The position numbers and the translations under genes are program-made. Below, piece after piece: positions 20,161 to 31,412 of a stretch of 64,000 nt of DNA. The DNA is from Ctenosaura bakeri (Eukaryota; Chordata; Lepidosauria; Squamata; Iguanidae), in the NCBI GenBank assembly GCA_948474755.1, contig CAOLHI010001810.1, positions 1 to 64,000 on the forward strand. The letters are read 5' to 3'. Within the stretch, counting starts at the first letter, position 1. The number at the start of each line of letters is the position of its first letter. Below the pieces are notes generated by a model. That model made no database searches and was not told the DNA's origin. It saw nothing but the letters and a program-made list of their open reading frames with translations.

Positions 20161-22638
20161 TGTACATCTTTTTTTAAAAAAAACCCTATAAATTAACACA
20201 CTTCTTAGACCTCTCCCCCCCCATGGCTATAGGCTGCCTGACACATTCACTGAAATTTCTCCATTTAAATGTAAATGTCGCCAGCCCAACTGAGGTTTGA
20301 CAGAATTTCTCAACAGAATAAGGGGATGGAAGGAGGAGGCTTAAATACGAAAGGTCAGATGTATGCATAAAAATTAAAGGAGGGAAAAGGCAGTTGTGGA
20401 GCAGTTAAAGTTGCTGCATGAATATTAGATCTGCCTCAGAGCTACTCTGGCTAGGGAATGATATGCTTAGCACTCCCTAATAGTCCACAAGCTCTTTCAT
20501 TTTGACTACATAACATTCCTCTCAGCACCACAACTTTCAAGCACAATAATATATGCACCACATCCACAACTATAATTCTCTCCCATTGCTTTCCTCCGTG
20601 TCCAGACTTCATAAATCTAGTGAAACTGACAGTGGGACAGTTTTAGATAATTCAATTGGCAGAAAGTGCAGTCTTCCCTGAGCTGGATTACTTCAGACCA
20701 TAAGGGCAATCTTGCATGTATGAATCAAAGCTCGGAGAATTTGGAGCCACCGGAAGGTTGGACTGTATCATCATGAACCCCTCAGCCATCTTGCTGGATC
20801 TGTAATCCAAAAAATGAATTATTCAGAACTCTGATAGGAATTTGCTTCTTATAAAAACATCTTGAGCATGCAGAAAGCTAGGATGTCAAGAAGAAGGTGG
20901 GTCTAATCTTCTTCTTCCTGGAATGCTAGCTTTTTCTTTGGTGGGCATTGAACCATGGATGATCATTCAAACATAGCATTCCCTCCACCCCCACAATTAA
21001 AAGTGGGATAACTGCATCTGTTTTAACTGTTGTAAGCCATCTAGACTCCCAAACAAAATAGGTCAGTGCCTTTTTAAGCACATTTAGCTCTTGTTGGAAT
21101 AGATTATGAAGGGAAAGTAGCATTTTCCATGAATCTGGACACATCTTCACAGATCTTACCATTTGAGAAAGTCCAAGGTCCTCATTTGGGTCATATTTTT
21201 GCTATGCAACAGCATTAACACAAATGGGAATTTTCAAAGTTGTGACCACTCACATCAGAACTGAGCTGTTCACACGAAATATTAGATAGGCAACTCCCAG
21301 AGTGTAAAAATGTCACATTTGTTGAAGTTGTGACAGAATGCAGCCACTGATACATGGAACACTGGGGAAAGGCTTAAGATAAATATTAACACTCTAATAA
21401 AAAGATTAATATGTAATAATACTGTAGACTTTGGAATATGATTTACTTTTAAAATCTGTATGATTGAAATGTACCAGGCATATTTAACTGTTACAGTTAT
21501 GAAAATTAATGATGTAAAACAATAATATTAGAAAGATTTCTCCTCGTAAATGGCCAGTATATCCACCAAGATTTTCTTCCCCCAGATCATATTATGTGGT
21601 CCTAGAAGGCAATAAAAACTGGTTGATACTGCAGCTTAAATTACTAGAACTTGGGTGGACAGAACGGGGAAATGATCAACCTCCTCTGAAAAGAGTTTGG
21701 AACAAACTGTATAAATGGTGAAATCAATGCACCTCTGCCAGATTTAGAGAGGGTACCTAAGAAGAAGAAAAAATAAGTATGTGTGTTTAGGCTGGAATCT
21801 ATTTTTTTATTTATTTTTTTGCAATAATGTAGCAAGGAGTTTTGAGTCACAAATCTGACTATTGTAAATGTGTGTGTGTGTACTTTTTTTCTTTACACTG
21901 TTTTATACTGTTCATTCTTTCTTCTCTATTGAAAGAAATACAAATGTGTAGCATATTTATGGCACATAGCTGATTTATTTTTTATGAAAATTTTTAAAAA
22001 ATTTACTTGTGGAGAAGAAGTGGTATAGAGCAGTGAGTTATATTCCGTCAGATTTTTGTTGCAGATCCATCAGATCTTTGTTGTATTGTGATATGCCCAT
22101 CTTTATTTGGCAAGATGGGCTGGAAGAATTTGTGGCCTACAAACATTTCGTGTTGCTTATGTTCTTCCTCTTTTCATAGTCATAAAACTGAAATAATGTC
22201 CACATGGCTCTCTGAGTGTGCATAACAAACAGCTTTGCAGCTTTCCATACACCTTAACTTTGTTTTTACATTTAATGAGCAGCACAAGCTGTTTATTGCT
22301 TTGCCTTGTCCTCCACAGTGAAAATTAGCCTTTAATTAAAGAATGTTTTTCTCTACAAGACTCATAAAAGAGAGAATAAAAATCAGGTGTATGTAAAGTA
22401 TACGAGTACAAGTCCTTGGCTTAGAAAACCCAGAGGTCTATTAATCACACTCAGAATGTTATTAGGTTTTGAGATCTGAATGTTAAGCCTTCATAGTCTA
22501 GAGATCACTTCCCATTGGTGGTAGGAGTAGAATGGTGAGAATTCCAGTAACAACCAGAATTGCCTTTAGAAGTAGCCACGGGCCTTCTCATGCTCTGTCC
22601 CAGAACAGCAGAAAACAGACAGCTGGCCAATCTGCTGT
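20161..22638. other. No recognised feature
   Basis: About 2.5 kb of A/T-rich sequence without a supported gene or clear repeat. 22240-22380 (TTTAATGAGCAGCACAAGC, GCCTTTAATTAAAGAATG) is a weak conserved-element candidate. Confidence 0.35.
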
Positions 22639-22639
22639 G

Positions 22640-23210
22640 AAGAATTTGAACAACGCTTTATGGATAAAATCATGCTAACTTGGATGCTATGGTTAATATA
22701 GGTCCAGTAGATGTAACACTGTCTCTGTCTTGCTGTGTGTTATTTGGACAAATTTCAGTTTGTGTGTTCTGAAAATGTGGACAGGATCCTTGGAGAGGTG
22801 AGAGACGCCACCTACGTACTGGACTCATGCCTTCCTGGCTCTTAAAAGCAGCCAAAGGAGGCCTAGCTGAGTGGGTAAGGGGAGTGTTGCAGCAAGATAG
22901 GGTCTCATTCTGTCTAAAAGAGGTTGTGGTGAGGCCATTACAAAAAAGGCTCTCCCCAATCCCGTTTGATATGTGCTGGCTAGTCTCCAATATCACTTTT
23001 TGGGACAAGGTTCTGGACCACATGGTAGGCTTCCAGCTCCAGGGGTTCCTGGATGAAATGAATTATCTACATGCATTTCAATCTGGTTTAAGACCTAGCT
23101 ATGGAAAAGAGGCAGCTTTGATCACCTTGGTGGGCAACACTGGGATCCTAACAATGCCAGGCCTGGCACATTCTCACATTATGACTTATGTTATACTTCT
23201 GATATGAGAG
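22640..23210 (+). mobile_element. L2-like LINE reverse transcriptase remnant
   Basis: The frame at 22827-23207 reads MPSWLLKAAKGGLAEWVRGV, then KEVVVRPLQKRLSPIPFD, LVSNITFWDKVLDHMV, LQGFLDEMNYLHAFQSGLRP. This is the N-terminal reverse transcriptase domain of L2/CR1-clade elements (PSWLLKAA...RPVSNIPFLGKVLE...FQSGFRPG). The catalytic FADD box is not present because the copy stops soon after. The frame is a decayed transposon and not a host gene. Confidence 0.8.
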
Positions 23211-24655
23211 AACTGTGTTTATTGGATTATCTAAAAGTGCAGCAAAACCAAGATATCTCCATTCTGCCATCAGCCATACATTCAATTTGACGGGTCACAG
23301 ATTGGTTAATCCTGCCTGAATCTTCCATGGCTTACTATTTTACTGTGTACTGTTTTCAGTAATCTTCTATGTCATTTTTAGATGAGCTCAGTGTTTTGTT
23401 GTACTGGCCTATGGCTAAATACAATAAAAGTGATGTGCTGTGACCTAAATCAATATGGGTCACTTCTACTGCCTCTGTACCAGCATTTGTATTATTGGTT
23501 AGCGTAAAGAATGTTTACTCTGTTCCTGGGAAAAGCAATACCTAAATTCTAGGGAGAGGAAATGAAGAAACTCCTCTCCTGGCTGCAAGTCTTGGGGCAA
23601 CAGTCAGAGACAGCAACAGTATTTTAGCAGACAATCTGGTTATGTTTTGGAATGGAGGCCTTTAAAAGCAGAATAGGCAAGCCCAATGCATCTCAAGCAA
23701 TCTGAAGTGAGGGGACCAGGAATTTCCATTTCATTGGTGCCAGAACTCAATACCATATTTGTCCCCATTGGCTACAACTGTTTCTTTCTTCTCTGGAAAC
23801 TCACTGGCAGTTAGTGACTCATTGGCATCAGTCTGCAGACCACCATTTTGTGTAGCAGTGGCCTGGACAACTATTCAGATTGTCATGGCTTCACTGCAAC
23901 CTTTGAAAGCAGAATCATTGAGAAAAAAACTAGAAGAGAAGAAAATGAATCCAACCATATTTTGCAATATTTTGGATCATTAAAGAATTATGGGCCTGTG
24001 TGAGGAATTAACTGAAAGTCAAGTGTTTACTCTCCTTTGATTTCTCATGTCTTTTATTACTACATCTACTAGAAATCTTTGGGGATAGAAACCCATCTTA
24101 GTTGACCCTTCTTCCTATTCTTTGGGAAAGTTATTTTTGGACTCCTTTGGGAGTCCCATAGCATTGCACTGAACCCTTGGGAATGGATGTCATGCACAAA
24201 TTCTTAACTAAATAGAGTTATGAAAGCAAAAAAATAAAAATAAAAAAAAATAGCAGTTGGTGATTGTTAACTTTACAATTCTGTATATTAAAGAGGAACA
24301 GGGAACTGATGATCCATGAGCTATTTGGGAATCTCTCTGATTGGCTCATATCCCCTCTTCCTACATAAGTTAGAACTGAAAAATCCTTTCATCAGAGCCT
24401 GTTTTGGGTATGTGACTGTGCGTTTGGTGTTATGGTCTATAAGTGTAAATGGGAGGGGTGGTGGTGAATAGATGTAGCACTGGCCCTCCCCACCACTGGC
24501 ATGTGACTCTGAGAACATTGTACACAAAGGGAAAGAGGCCCTCATGGTAAAAGGGGTTTCTCATCCCAGTATAAATTATGGAGAATTCTCTTAGCTTACT
24601 CTTCAGTTTACACATAGGCTTCATTTTACACTGACAGCTCATGAGCAGAATGATA
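23211..24655. other. No recognised feature
   Basis: About 1.4 kb without a supported gene. GTACTGGCCTATGGCTAAAT then ACAATAAAAG near 23400-23430 looks like a LINE 3' end but is too short to assign. Confidence 0.35.
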
Positions 24656-24659
24656 AAAC

Positions 24660-24905
24660 CAAAGTTGGGGAAATGCCCCCTCAGACTACATGAGGCCCCT
24701 GAACACCACTTTTGTGTCTTCAAAGATTCCCAAAGCCCTATATGTCACCATTTTAAAAAGTAATCCAAGCTTTCAGGTGATTTTGATGCTAAAATGGCTC
24801 TAAAGGTCTCAAACAGCCCCAAAATTCACTTCCCCACCCCCCAGAATCCCACCCCCATTAAGCACTAAAACACTTGGCCAAAATAATCCCAAAATGGCAA
24901 CCAGA
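24660..24905 (+). repeat. Dispersed repeat family B (copy 1)
   Basis: GGGGAAATGCCCCCTCAGAC, TGAGGCCCCTGAACACCAC and a long C-rich tail (CAGCCCCAAAATTCACTTCC, CCCACCCCC). Similar wording in the same orientation occurs at 36630-36890 and 45535-45815 (CAGCCCCTGAAGACTCCCT). Class unknown; the family is recognised only by comparing the copies in this window. Confidence 0.4.
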
Positions 24906-25868
24906 AGTTGTGTAATGTTAATTTTAGTACACCCAGCTGCACTGATACAACCGTAAATGGGCAAAATAGCATTCACCCCAGTTCTTCCACATGGAGAAGC
25001 TACTTAGACATTAGTTGTCCACACAATTTTAATGCTGTTTTTAGCAAACAGGACGAGAAAAATGTCTACTTTATAGATATATCCATGAAACTTAAATCAC
25101 TCCCCTTTTAAAAGTTCCATGCAGGGAGGTGGTCATGCAATGTTTTCAAAGAGCTTACTCTTGATCCAGAATATCAGTATGATTGCAGCTGTCTCACTTC
25201 ACCGAAACACAGCAACCCTAAATTACCACAGAGCAGTGTGCTCTTCATTCCTAGTTCCTTGATTAGAGGATGGTACTTAATCTAAGTGTGTCTGATCACT
25301 GACATGTTGATTTATTTTCAGAATCAGAGTGATACATAGACCCCCATGTTGGCACAGTAAATCTTATCCAAGATCTTCAACGTTCATCTTTCTTCAAAAA
25401 AAAAAAGAAAAAGAAATTAATAAAGGTAACTGCAGTGATCAGTTCTAATAATTTATTCTCCGTTGCAGCTAAGTAATGTATGTAACAAATTCATCACCTT
25501 TAGTGACACTTCAGAAGTCATTACTACCACCACATCCAATCACATCCTGACATCTTATGCACAACTGTGATGGAATAAGCAGAACCTATTTTGCTTATTA
25601 ATACCTTGATAAATATCTGCAGATAAAAGTCTGCAGAGCAAACATTCATATCAGTGACTGAGAATTCTTTATCTTTCAGAACATGGTTGGGTGAAATATA
25701 CTGAAAACAATGGCAGCATGAAGGTCTGCCATTTACATCAGCAGGTACTGATATTAGAAGGGCTCAAGATTCCAAGGGAGATTCCTTTATCTAATTATTA
25801 TTGCTATGACTATTAGTTTACCTGTAAGGTCAAAACAGCTGCCAGTGACACTTAAGGGTGTAAATTTT
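24906..25868. other. No recognised feature
   Basis: No gene or clear repeat. An A-rich tract lies at 25397-25420. Confidence 0.4.
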
Positions 25869-25869
25869 C

Positions 25870-26190
25870 TTATTTGATTCTCACAGGTGAAGAAAAAAAC
25901 ATTAAAAAAATTCTTGCCACTCAAGAAAATTGAGGGGTTTGCACATTGTGCTATGATTTTTCTGATTCCAGGACTTTTTCTTCTGAAATTTGCACAGAAA
26001 GGATTTAGGGGGGAGGTGTTTTGTTTTTGGGGTTTTGTTTGTATGTTTGTTTGGTGTGAAACACAAATTTTTCTGCAGAAAACACTTATGCAAAGTACAG
26101 TGTTTTGCAGAAGAAAGACAACATTTTGTGTAAAAATTTGGCTGCTGCTGACAAAAAAAAAAAAAATTGCACTTGTCTTTTTATTCACAT
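25870..26190 (+). repeat. TTTCTGCAGAAA-rich dispersed repeat (copy 1)
   Basis: Contains ATTTTTCTGCAGAAAACACT, CAGTGTTTTGCAGAAGAAAG and ACAACATTTTGTGTAAAAA. It resembles the minus strand of 51280-51600. The 165-codon frame at 25887-26384 crosses this low-complexity repeat and is not a gene. Confidence 0.5.
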
Positions 26191-27000
26191 GTAGGGCCAG
26201 AAATATTCACCAGGTTATTTTTCTAAAGTATTTCATCATGTTGTTGCAAGGGAATATTCTTCACATTCCTTGTGCCCCTTCCACCCAATGCAGGATTTTT
26301 AAAGTTACCCCTATGTACGCAGCAGAGAGTAGAAGTGCTTATAGTCCACTGGTACTGTGCGGCAGAATGATTTCGCCATGTTAATTTTACTTCAGCAAGT
26401 TTGTTCTTCTCTAAATTTAACAATTCTACCTTTAGTTGTGCTTCCTTCCAATTTAGCTGGGATAAATGTTAAGTTGAGAAACCTGCAATTCCCTAATTCC
26501 ACTCTAGAGTCCTTTTTAAAAAAATTGACAACATATTAGCTGTCTACTAGTTATCTGGCAAGAAGGCTGATTTCAATGGTATATATTACTGTTAGAAAAA
26601 TCAGTTCTACTATATAAGGAAAGACTGATGTATGCCATTCTGACTTGGTGCCTTGTTCATTTTTAATGTATCACTTAGTCCTAGAAATGGGAAACATAGT
26701 GATATATCTCATAAGTGAAGTAAGATGTATTCACAAGCAGAAGGTAAACAACCAGTCCCACTCCACCTCCACCACACGACCACCATACACAAAAGGTCTA
26801 GTAGACAGAAAAAGTAGGTTTAGTCTTCTTTGTAAAAATATATAAAGTAGGTTTATTTAAAAATATTAAAATAACGTCTTATGGTAAGGGGCTGTGTACC
26901 TATGTGCTCTTCAAAAATGGAGGAAAGAGAGAGAATTGCAGATTACAATAAGGAAGATAAACTCAAACTCACACTTTTTATTATTGACTAATTCATTTAA
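26191..27000. other. No recognised feature
   Basis: About 800 bp without a supported gene or repeat. Confidence 0.4.
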
Positions 27001-27004
27001 GAGT

Positions 27005-27185
27005 AGAGATGTACATGGTTTTAAACTGTTGCACTTTAAAAGTGTTTTCAACTGTTGCTATGTTTAATACATTTTATCTTGTTTAAATTGTTCATAATTT
27101 TATGAAAATCTCTTAAATTGTTTATATTGTACGCCAGTCTGACGTTTTATAATAAAGGGTGGGATAGAACTATTTTAATAAATAA
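27005..27185 (+). mobile_element. L2-like LINE 3' end
   Basis: T-rich sequence with repeated TTTAAATTGTTTATATTG-like words, then GTACGCCAGTCTGACG, AATAAAGGGTGGGATAGAAC and a final AATAAATAAA. This is the form of L2-clade 3' ends (GCCNNNNTGAG...GGGCGGGATATAAATAAATAAA). Confidence 0.6.
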
Positions 27186-27420
27186 ACATGAATACATACT
27201 ATGCCAAAAGTCTGAGAGAGACATGCAAACTAATCACTATTGAGTATCAGCATGCTAAGGTTGCTAGCTGTAACAAGAGTACAATCACCTTTCCAGATGG
27301 ATTTCTACTTCTTATGCATTTAAAGTGTTTTTCATTGTTTATTTTAATATTCTTCATAAACTTGTTGAAAATCCAAAGTATCTGGGTGTTTCAAAGGAAA
27401 AACCTGTATGTTAATGGAAC

Positions 27421-27540
27421 AAGAGAGCCAGCATGGTATAGTGGTTTGAAAACTGGACTACAGCTCTGGAAACCAGGGTTCAAATCCCTACTCAGCCGCA
27501 GGAACCTACTGAGTGACCTTTGGCAAGTCACACTCTCTCA
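27421..27540 (+). mobile_element. Sauria SINE, 5' half (interrupted)
   Basis: AAGAGAGCCAGCATGGTATA, GGAAACCAGGGTTCAAATCC and TGACCTTTGGCAAGTCACAC, stopping at CACTCTCTCA where the palindromic element is inserted. The SINE resumes at 27721 with TCAGTCTCATGGGAAGGC. Confidence 0.9.
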
Positions 27541-27720
27541 GGTCATTTCCACACTATGCTCTTATAGCACAATTATTCCACTTTCAACATCCTATGGAAT
27601 CCTGGGGTTTGCAGTTTAGGGAGGGGCCGGCCAGCCCCTCCCTAAACCGCAAACCCCAGGATTCCATAGGATGTTGAAAGTGGAATAATCTCGCTATAAG
27701 AGCGTAGTGTGGAAATGGCC
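27541..27720. mobile_element. Complete palindromic GGCC MITE nested in a SINE
   Basis: A 180-bp near-perfect palindrome: GGTCATTTCCACACTATGCT at the left, GTAGTGTGGAAATGGCC at the right, with both arms carrying ATTCCATAGGATGTTGAAAG or its complement. The trinucleotide TCA lies on both sides (27538-27540, 27721-27723). The SINE consensus has only one TCA there, so this is a 3-bp target duplication, as in PIF/Harbinger. There is no coding capacity. Confidence 0.9.
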
Positions 27721-27965
27721 TCAGTCTCATGGGAAGGCAAAGGCAAACATCTTCTGAACAAATCTTCCTAACAAAGGCCCATAACAACAACATATTAATG
27801 GGAAACAAGTTTGTAGACACAGATTAAGTATGATAACATGTTTTATCAGAACAAATCTTCCCAAGAAAACCACATGACAGGGTTACCATAAGTCAGAAAC
27901 GAAGGCATATACAACATATTAATGGGAAACATGTTTGCAGATACAGATTTTAAAATATCATAACA
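27721..27965 (+). mobile_element. Sauria SINE 3' half with duplicated flank
   Basis: Continues with GGAAGGCAAAGGCAAACATC and TCTGAACAAATCTTCC, breaks into unrelated sequence, then resumes with CAGAACAAATCTTCCCAAGA and the BovB-like tail. ACATATTAATGGGAAACA occurs at about 27790 and again at 27915, each followed by a similar AGACACAGATT/AGATACAGATT. This shows a tandem duplication of roughly 120 bp spanning the SINE end and flank. Confidence 0.75.
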
Positions 27966-28298
27966 AAGATACAGATGCCCTGAAAACAAGGATCCAGATT
28001 AATAGCATTTCAAAATTCACTGGACTTCATCCAGAGTTCCTCACATGAAATGGTAGTCTGATTGATGGCAGTGAGCATTCTTTCTCTATTTCTGTGTTGC
28101 CTTTAGAGATCTAAATGTATAAATCTATCGGATGCAGTACTGAAATGGCCATTTATGCCTGTAACTTTTTGAAATGTAAACTATTCTAGCCTCTGATGAT
28201 GTGGTTGCTATACTGAAATTTAAAGGAAGCTGGGGTGGTGGTAGTTGGAGGCTTCAGGCTCCATTTCTGTTCTGAAAAAGTGAGGAACCCTTGATGCT

Positions 28299-28365
28299 CC
28301 AGATGCATTGGTCTACAGCTCCCACCAATCCCACCTAGTACGGCCAATGACAAAAGATTTGGGGC
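28299..28365. repeat. Fragment of CTACAGCTCCCA-type repeat
   Basis: TGCATTGGTCTACAGCTCCC followed by CCACCTAGTACGGCCAATGA resembles half of the palindromic TACARYTCCCA repeats common in squamates. Confidence 0.35.
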
Positions 28366-28489
28366 CAAAAATTCTCCATCCCTGCTTTACAGATCTATTC
28401 TACACCTTCTATACTTTTATTGTTAATGAAATGCTAGACATCCATGATCTACCACATATACCTAATATATTGATTGGTCCAGACTTGGT

Positions 28490-28620
28490 TAAATATAGAT
28501 TAGAACCATTAAGATCAGTTGGGCTTAAGTTAATCAGACCTAACTTAAGCCCCATTGATTTTACTAAGGATAGTCTTAAGTCCAAATCTGGCACAACCCA
28601 AGACATTCTGTCACCTGAAT
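28490..28620. repeat. Inverted CTTAAG-rich repeat
   Basis: GGGCTTAAGTTAATCAGACC and CTAACTTAAGCCCC form a short inverted repeat, and TAGATTAGAACCATTAAGAT and GATAGTCTTAAGTCCAAATC frame it more weakly. Likely a small DNA-transposon remnant of unknown class. Confidence 0.35.
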
Positions 28621-29445
28621 GAGTATGGCAAGTGGCACCCACCCAGTCCACTTAAATTAATATTATCAGCATCTGGTTTTCAAAACTGGCCTGTATTTGT
28701 ATGCAGACCACTCTGAATAGTTGGTGAGCTTGCTTTCCTTGGAAGTTTAAGTAAGGAAGCTAACTTTTATTATATCAAATACAATAGGATAGAAATGTAA
28801 GAGAAAGAGAAATCTAGTTCTAACTAGTTAAGCTGAAGCGAAAGGAAGACTTGCCTACCCCCCGCTCTTAGAACAAAGTCAAGATGTCTTCCCCTTTTTA
28901 AAGGACTGGGAGGACCTTGGGAAGAAATGAAAAGAGTAACATCAGCAAAACTAAATTTAGGGAAAGGAGAATGAGCACAAGTTAAGAAGACAAAGCATAG
29001 CCTAGTGTGAGAAGTAAAATATATTTTAGTTTCTGCAATATTATTAATAGTATTAATATTAGCTTATAGCTCATAACACATTTTTAAATATATTTATACA
29101 CACATATACTTTAGTATGTGAGCTTTTGAAATACAATGGAGTCTAAAGAAGCATAAATTTTAGAAACTGGCAGCTTGGAGCCAGAGAAGACCTTGGAGCG
29201 AAAGGGAACCAGGCACATAGAGATAGGGATTCAATAGTGAGATGACCGTACTCCTTTTTGGGGAGGCACCCGCTTATGCAGACTAAAGGTCAGCAAAAGT
29301 TGAAAGGGGTAACTAAGCTGATAAATCAAAAACAAGAAAAAATTTGGCCTTGTTTAGCAAAATGAGAAGTTAGAATCTGGTTGATGGGCATTTTGAAATA
29401 GCAAATGAGAGTTAAGAAAGCACAAGGTTAAAGCGTGATTATGTG
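28621..29445. other. No recognised feature; possible upstream part of an LTR
   Basis: About 800 bp, purine-rich in places (GAAGACCTTGGAGCGAAAGG). It may belong to the LTR-like element whose 3' part is called next, but I could not find a start. Confidence 0.3.
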
Positions 29446-29449
29446 CATG

Positions 29450-29687
29450 ATCATATATACTGTAAATATGGTGAAGGGGGCATTTCTTAGGCGATTCTGA
29501 TAGGGTTGTAACTTTTGGGTCCTGCCCAAGGGGAGGGAAGCTGGCGTAGGGGATAAAATGTGTGTTGTTTTGTGGGAGGGGGTCCTTCTCTCTTGAGAGC
29601 ACCCGTGTCTGCAGAAACGTATTTTTTTAAAATAAATTCTTGATGCTTCAGCTGATCCTGTGTTAAATTGATTCATGAGTGTTAACA
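29450..29687 (+). mobile_element. LTR-like 3' part
   Basis: GGATAAAATGTGTGTTG (TATA-like, about 29550), a GGTCCTTCTCTCTTGAGAG stretch, then AATAAA (29631-29636) followed by TCTTGATGCTTCAGCTGATC and an end in GAGTGTTAACA. This arrangement resembles the U3-R-U5 of a class I retrovirus-like LTR. The left boundary and target duplication are not found. Confidence 0.4.
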
Positions 29688-29689
29688 GC

Positions 29690-30335
29690 TATATCCCACA
29701 CTAGAAACCTGAGAAGGCCTCTTTACCTGTCTACTCCTGCCCCTTCAAATCCATGCATCTTAAGGGAAATCTGAGTTGCACTTCTGTCACCTCCAAAAGT
29801 TAAACACAGCATCCAAAGCTTCATGCTGGACAGAGGATGCAGGAAATCCACCAAGCATCTCTCCCTTAACAATAACAATTACACCAATGAAATAACTAAA
29901 TATCTGTTGCCCTTCCATGATATGCAAAATCTGCTGTCCAAGGAAGCTGCTTCACTCATTTCTGCCTAGAGTTGGTCCTGAACTAGCCCCTCATCTTTTT
30001 TTCCCCCTTCTTCACTGCTTATCAGTTGACAAGAACAGATGAAGTCAAGTTACAACCCACATACTCTAGGATTCTAGAAGGCAGAAGTTACTTAACGATA
30101 TGAAGCTCTGTTTCCAAACTATTCCATCCAACAGTAATTGATGGCCTCATCCTTAAATAATTAATCAGACATAAGAAGCAGATAAATATGTCGTATGATT
30201 AATTCTAATAGGGTTATACATACACATAAACACAAAGCTATTTGAGCAATGCTATCTGAATTCCATTTAATTTGTAGCATACACAAGCAGCACTTCATTG
30301 TTTCCAAAGTCTAAACAAAGATATTATTTTATCAC
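29690..30335. other. No recognised feature
   Basis: About 640 bp without a supported gene or repeat. Confidence 0.4.
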
Positions 30336-30339
30336 CTAT

Positions 30340-30660
30340 TTTTTCCCTACAATTAGTTGAATATAGTTGCTGACTGGCTAATTTATATGCAGTCGCTTTA
30401 AAAGCTGGCCCATTTTGCATTTAATTGCATTCAGTTGCAATCCATCTGTTGACAGACTCGGGTGTTGTGCTATTTATTTGCTAATGCAGCCCTCTCCTAC
30501 AGCCTGATCAGTCATACACATCAGTTCTTTTATTATAGAAACACTACAGGATAATTAAAATCCAGATGTATGGCCAATGGGAGTGACTGTTTACTGTATT
30601 CTTATCCACAGAGACCTGGTTATTGCTGTTTCATGTGGAGTGAATAAAAATATGTAGGAC
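30340..30660. promoter_or_regulatory. Candidate conserved non-coding element
   Basis: CTAATTTATATGCAGTCGC, CATTTTGCATTTAATTGCAT, CAGTTGCAATCCATCTGTTG, TATTTATTTGCTAATGCAGC and GGATAATTAAAATCC: octamer-, E-box- and homeodomain-like words in non-repetitive sequence. Enhancer-like in composition; conservation untested. Confidence 0.35.
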
Positions 30661-30739
30661 TTGATCAGAGCTGCCATGGACTTGGTGCCTGTGTACAGAA
30701 GGAAGTGCAATATCACACTTGCTGTGTTGACATCACAAC

Positions 30740-30870
30740 AATTCCCAATGTTCTTGGGAATTGGGGGAGGCAGTGTCTTATCAGAGATTTGGAAACAGTG
30801 CTATTTGGGACTACAAATCATAGACTTTGGGAGTAATAGTCACAAAAATTAACTTTCCCAAAGTCTACTT
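30740..30870. repeat. Decayed inverted repeat
   Basis: CAATTCCCAATGTTCTTGGGAATTG (in two parts) is a small palindrome. It is followed by GGGACTACAAATCATAGACT and TTTGGGAGTAATAGTC, an ACTACNANTC...GAGTNNTAGTC pair like the TCCCAGAAT-type repeats. Confidence 0.35.
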
Positions 30871-31149
30871 CTTATATCCCAGTCCAAGATCAAGATACTG
30901 ATCTGCACATCTAGAGGGGGTTACATCAGTGACAGAGATATGCTACAGCTTTGGTCACACACAAAATAACAAAATCAATTCTGCTGACCAATTTGTGCTA
31001 GCTCCAGAGCATGTTGGATTGGCCCAGTTCAGTTTCAGAGTGGAATAACACTATCTGAACCACTTTGAATTGATTTGAAAATCTGGACATCAAAAATAAG
31101 CAGCAAAAACCTGGACTTCGGTTGAATATTTAGAAATACAGCTTAAGCA

Positions 31150-31412
31150 TTCAAAGAAAAGGGGGAGGCAAAGTTACTAAAGGACTCTGGAATACAAGGT
31201 TTGAATGTCTTCTCAGCCATGGAAACCCACTGGGTGACCTTGGGCAAGTTATACTCTCTCAGCCTCAAAGGAAGCTGAGAGAATGTAACATGCCCAGGGC
31301 AAACACAAAAGTCACTCAAAGCAAATCTTGCCAAGAAAATCCTGTGATAGGGCCACCCTAGGGTTGCCATATGTCAGAAATGATTTGAAGGTACACAACA
31401 ACAGCAGCAGCA
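31150..31412 (+). mobile_element. Sauria SINE, long form, 5' truncated
   Basis: Begins within the head (ACAAGGTTTGAATGTCTTCT), then GGAAACCCACTGGGTGACCT, TTGGGCAAGTTATACTCTCT, the long-form middle with an extra GAGAGAATGTAACATGCCC, CAAATCTTGCCAAGAAAATC and TCAGAAATGATTTGAAGGTA, with a CAACAGCAGCAGCAA tail. Confidence 0.85.

Noticed and set aside
22827..23207. 126-codon frame that might be a host gene exon
   Set aside because: Clear L2-like reverse transcriptase motifs; a retroelement remnant.
25887..26384. Longest open frame, 165 codons
   Set aside because: Lies in an A/T-rich dispersed repeat, low-complexity Lys/Phe composition, no domain, and the opposite strand is also open.
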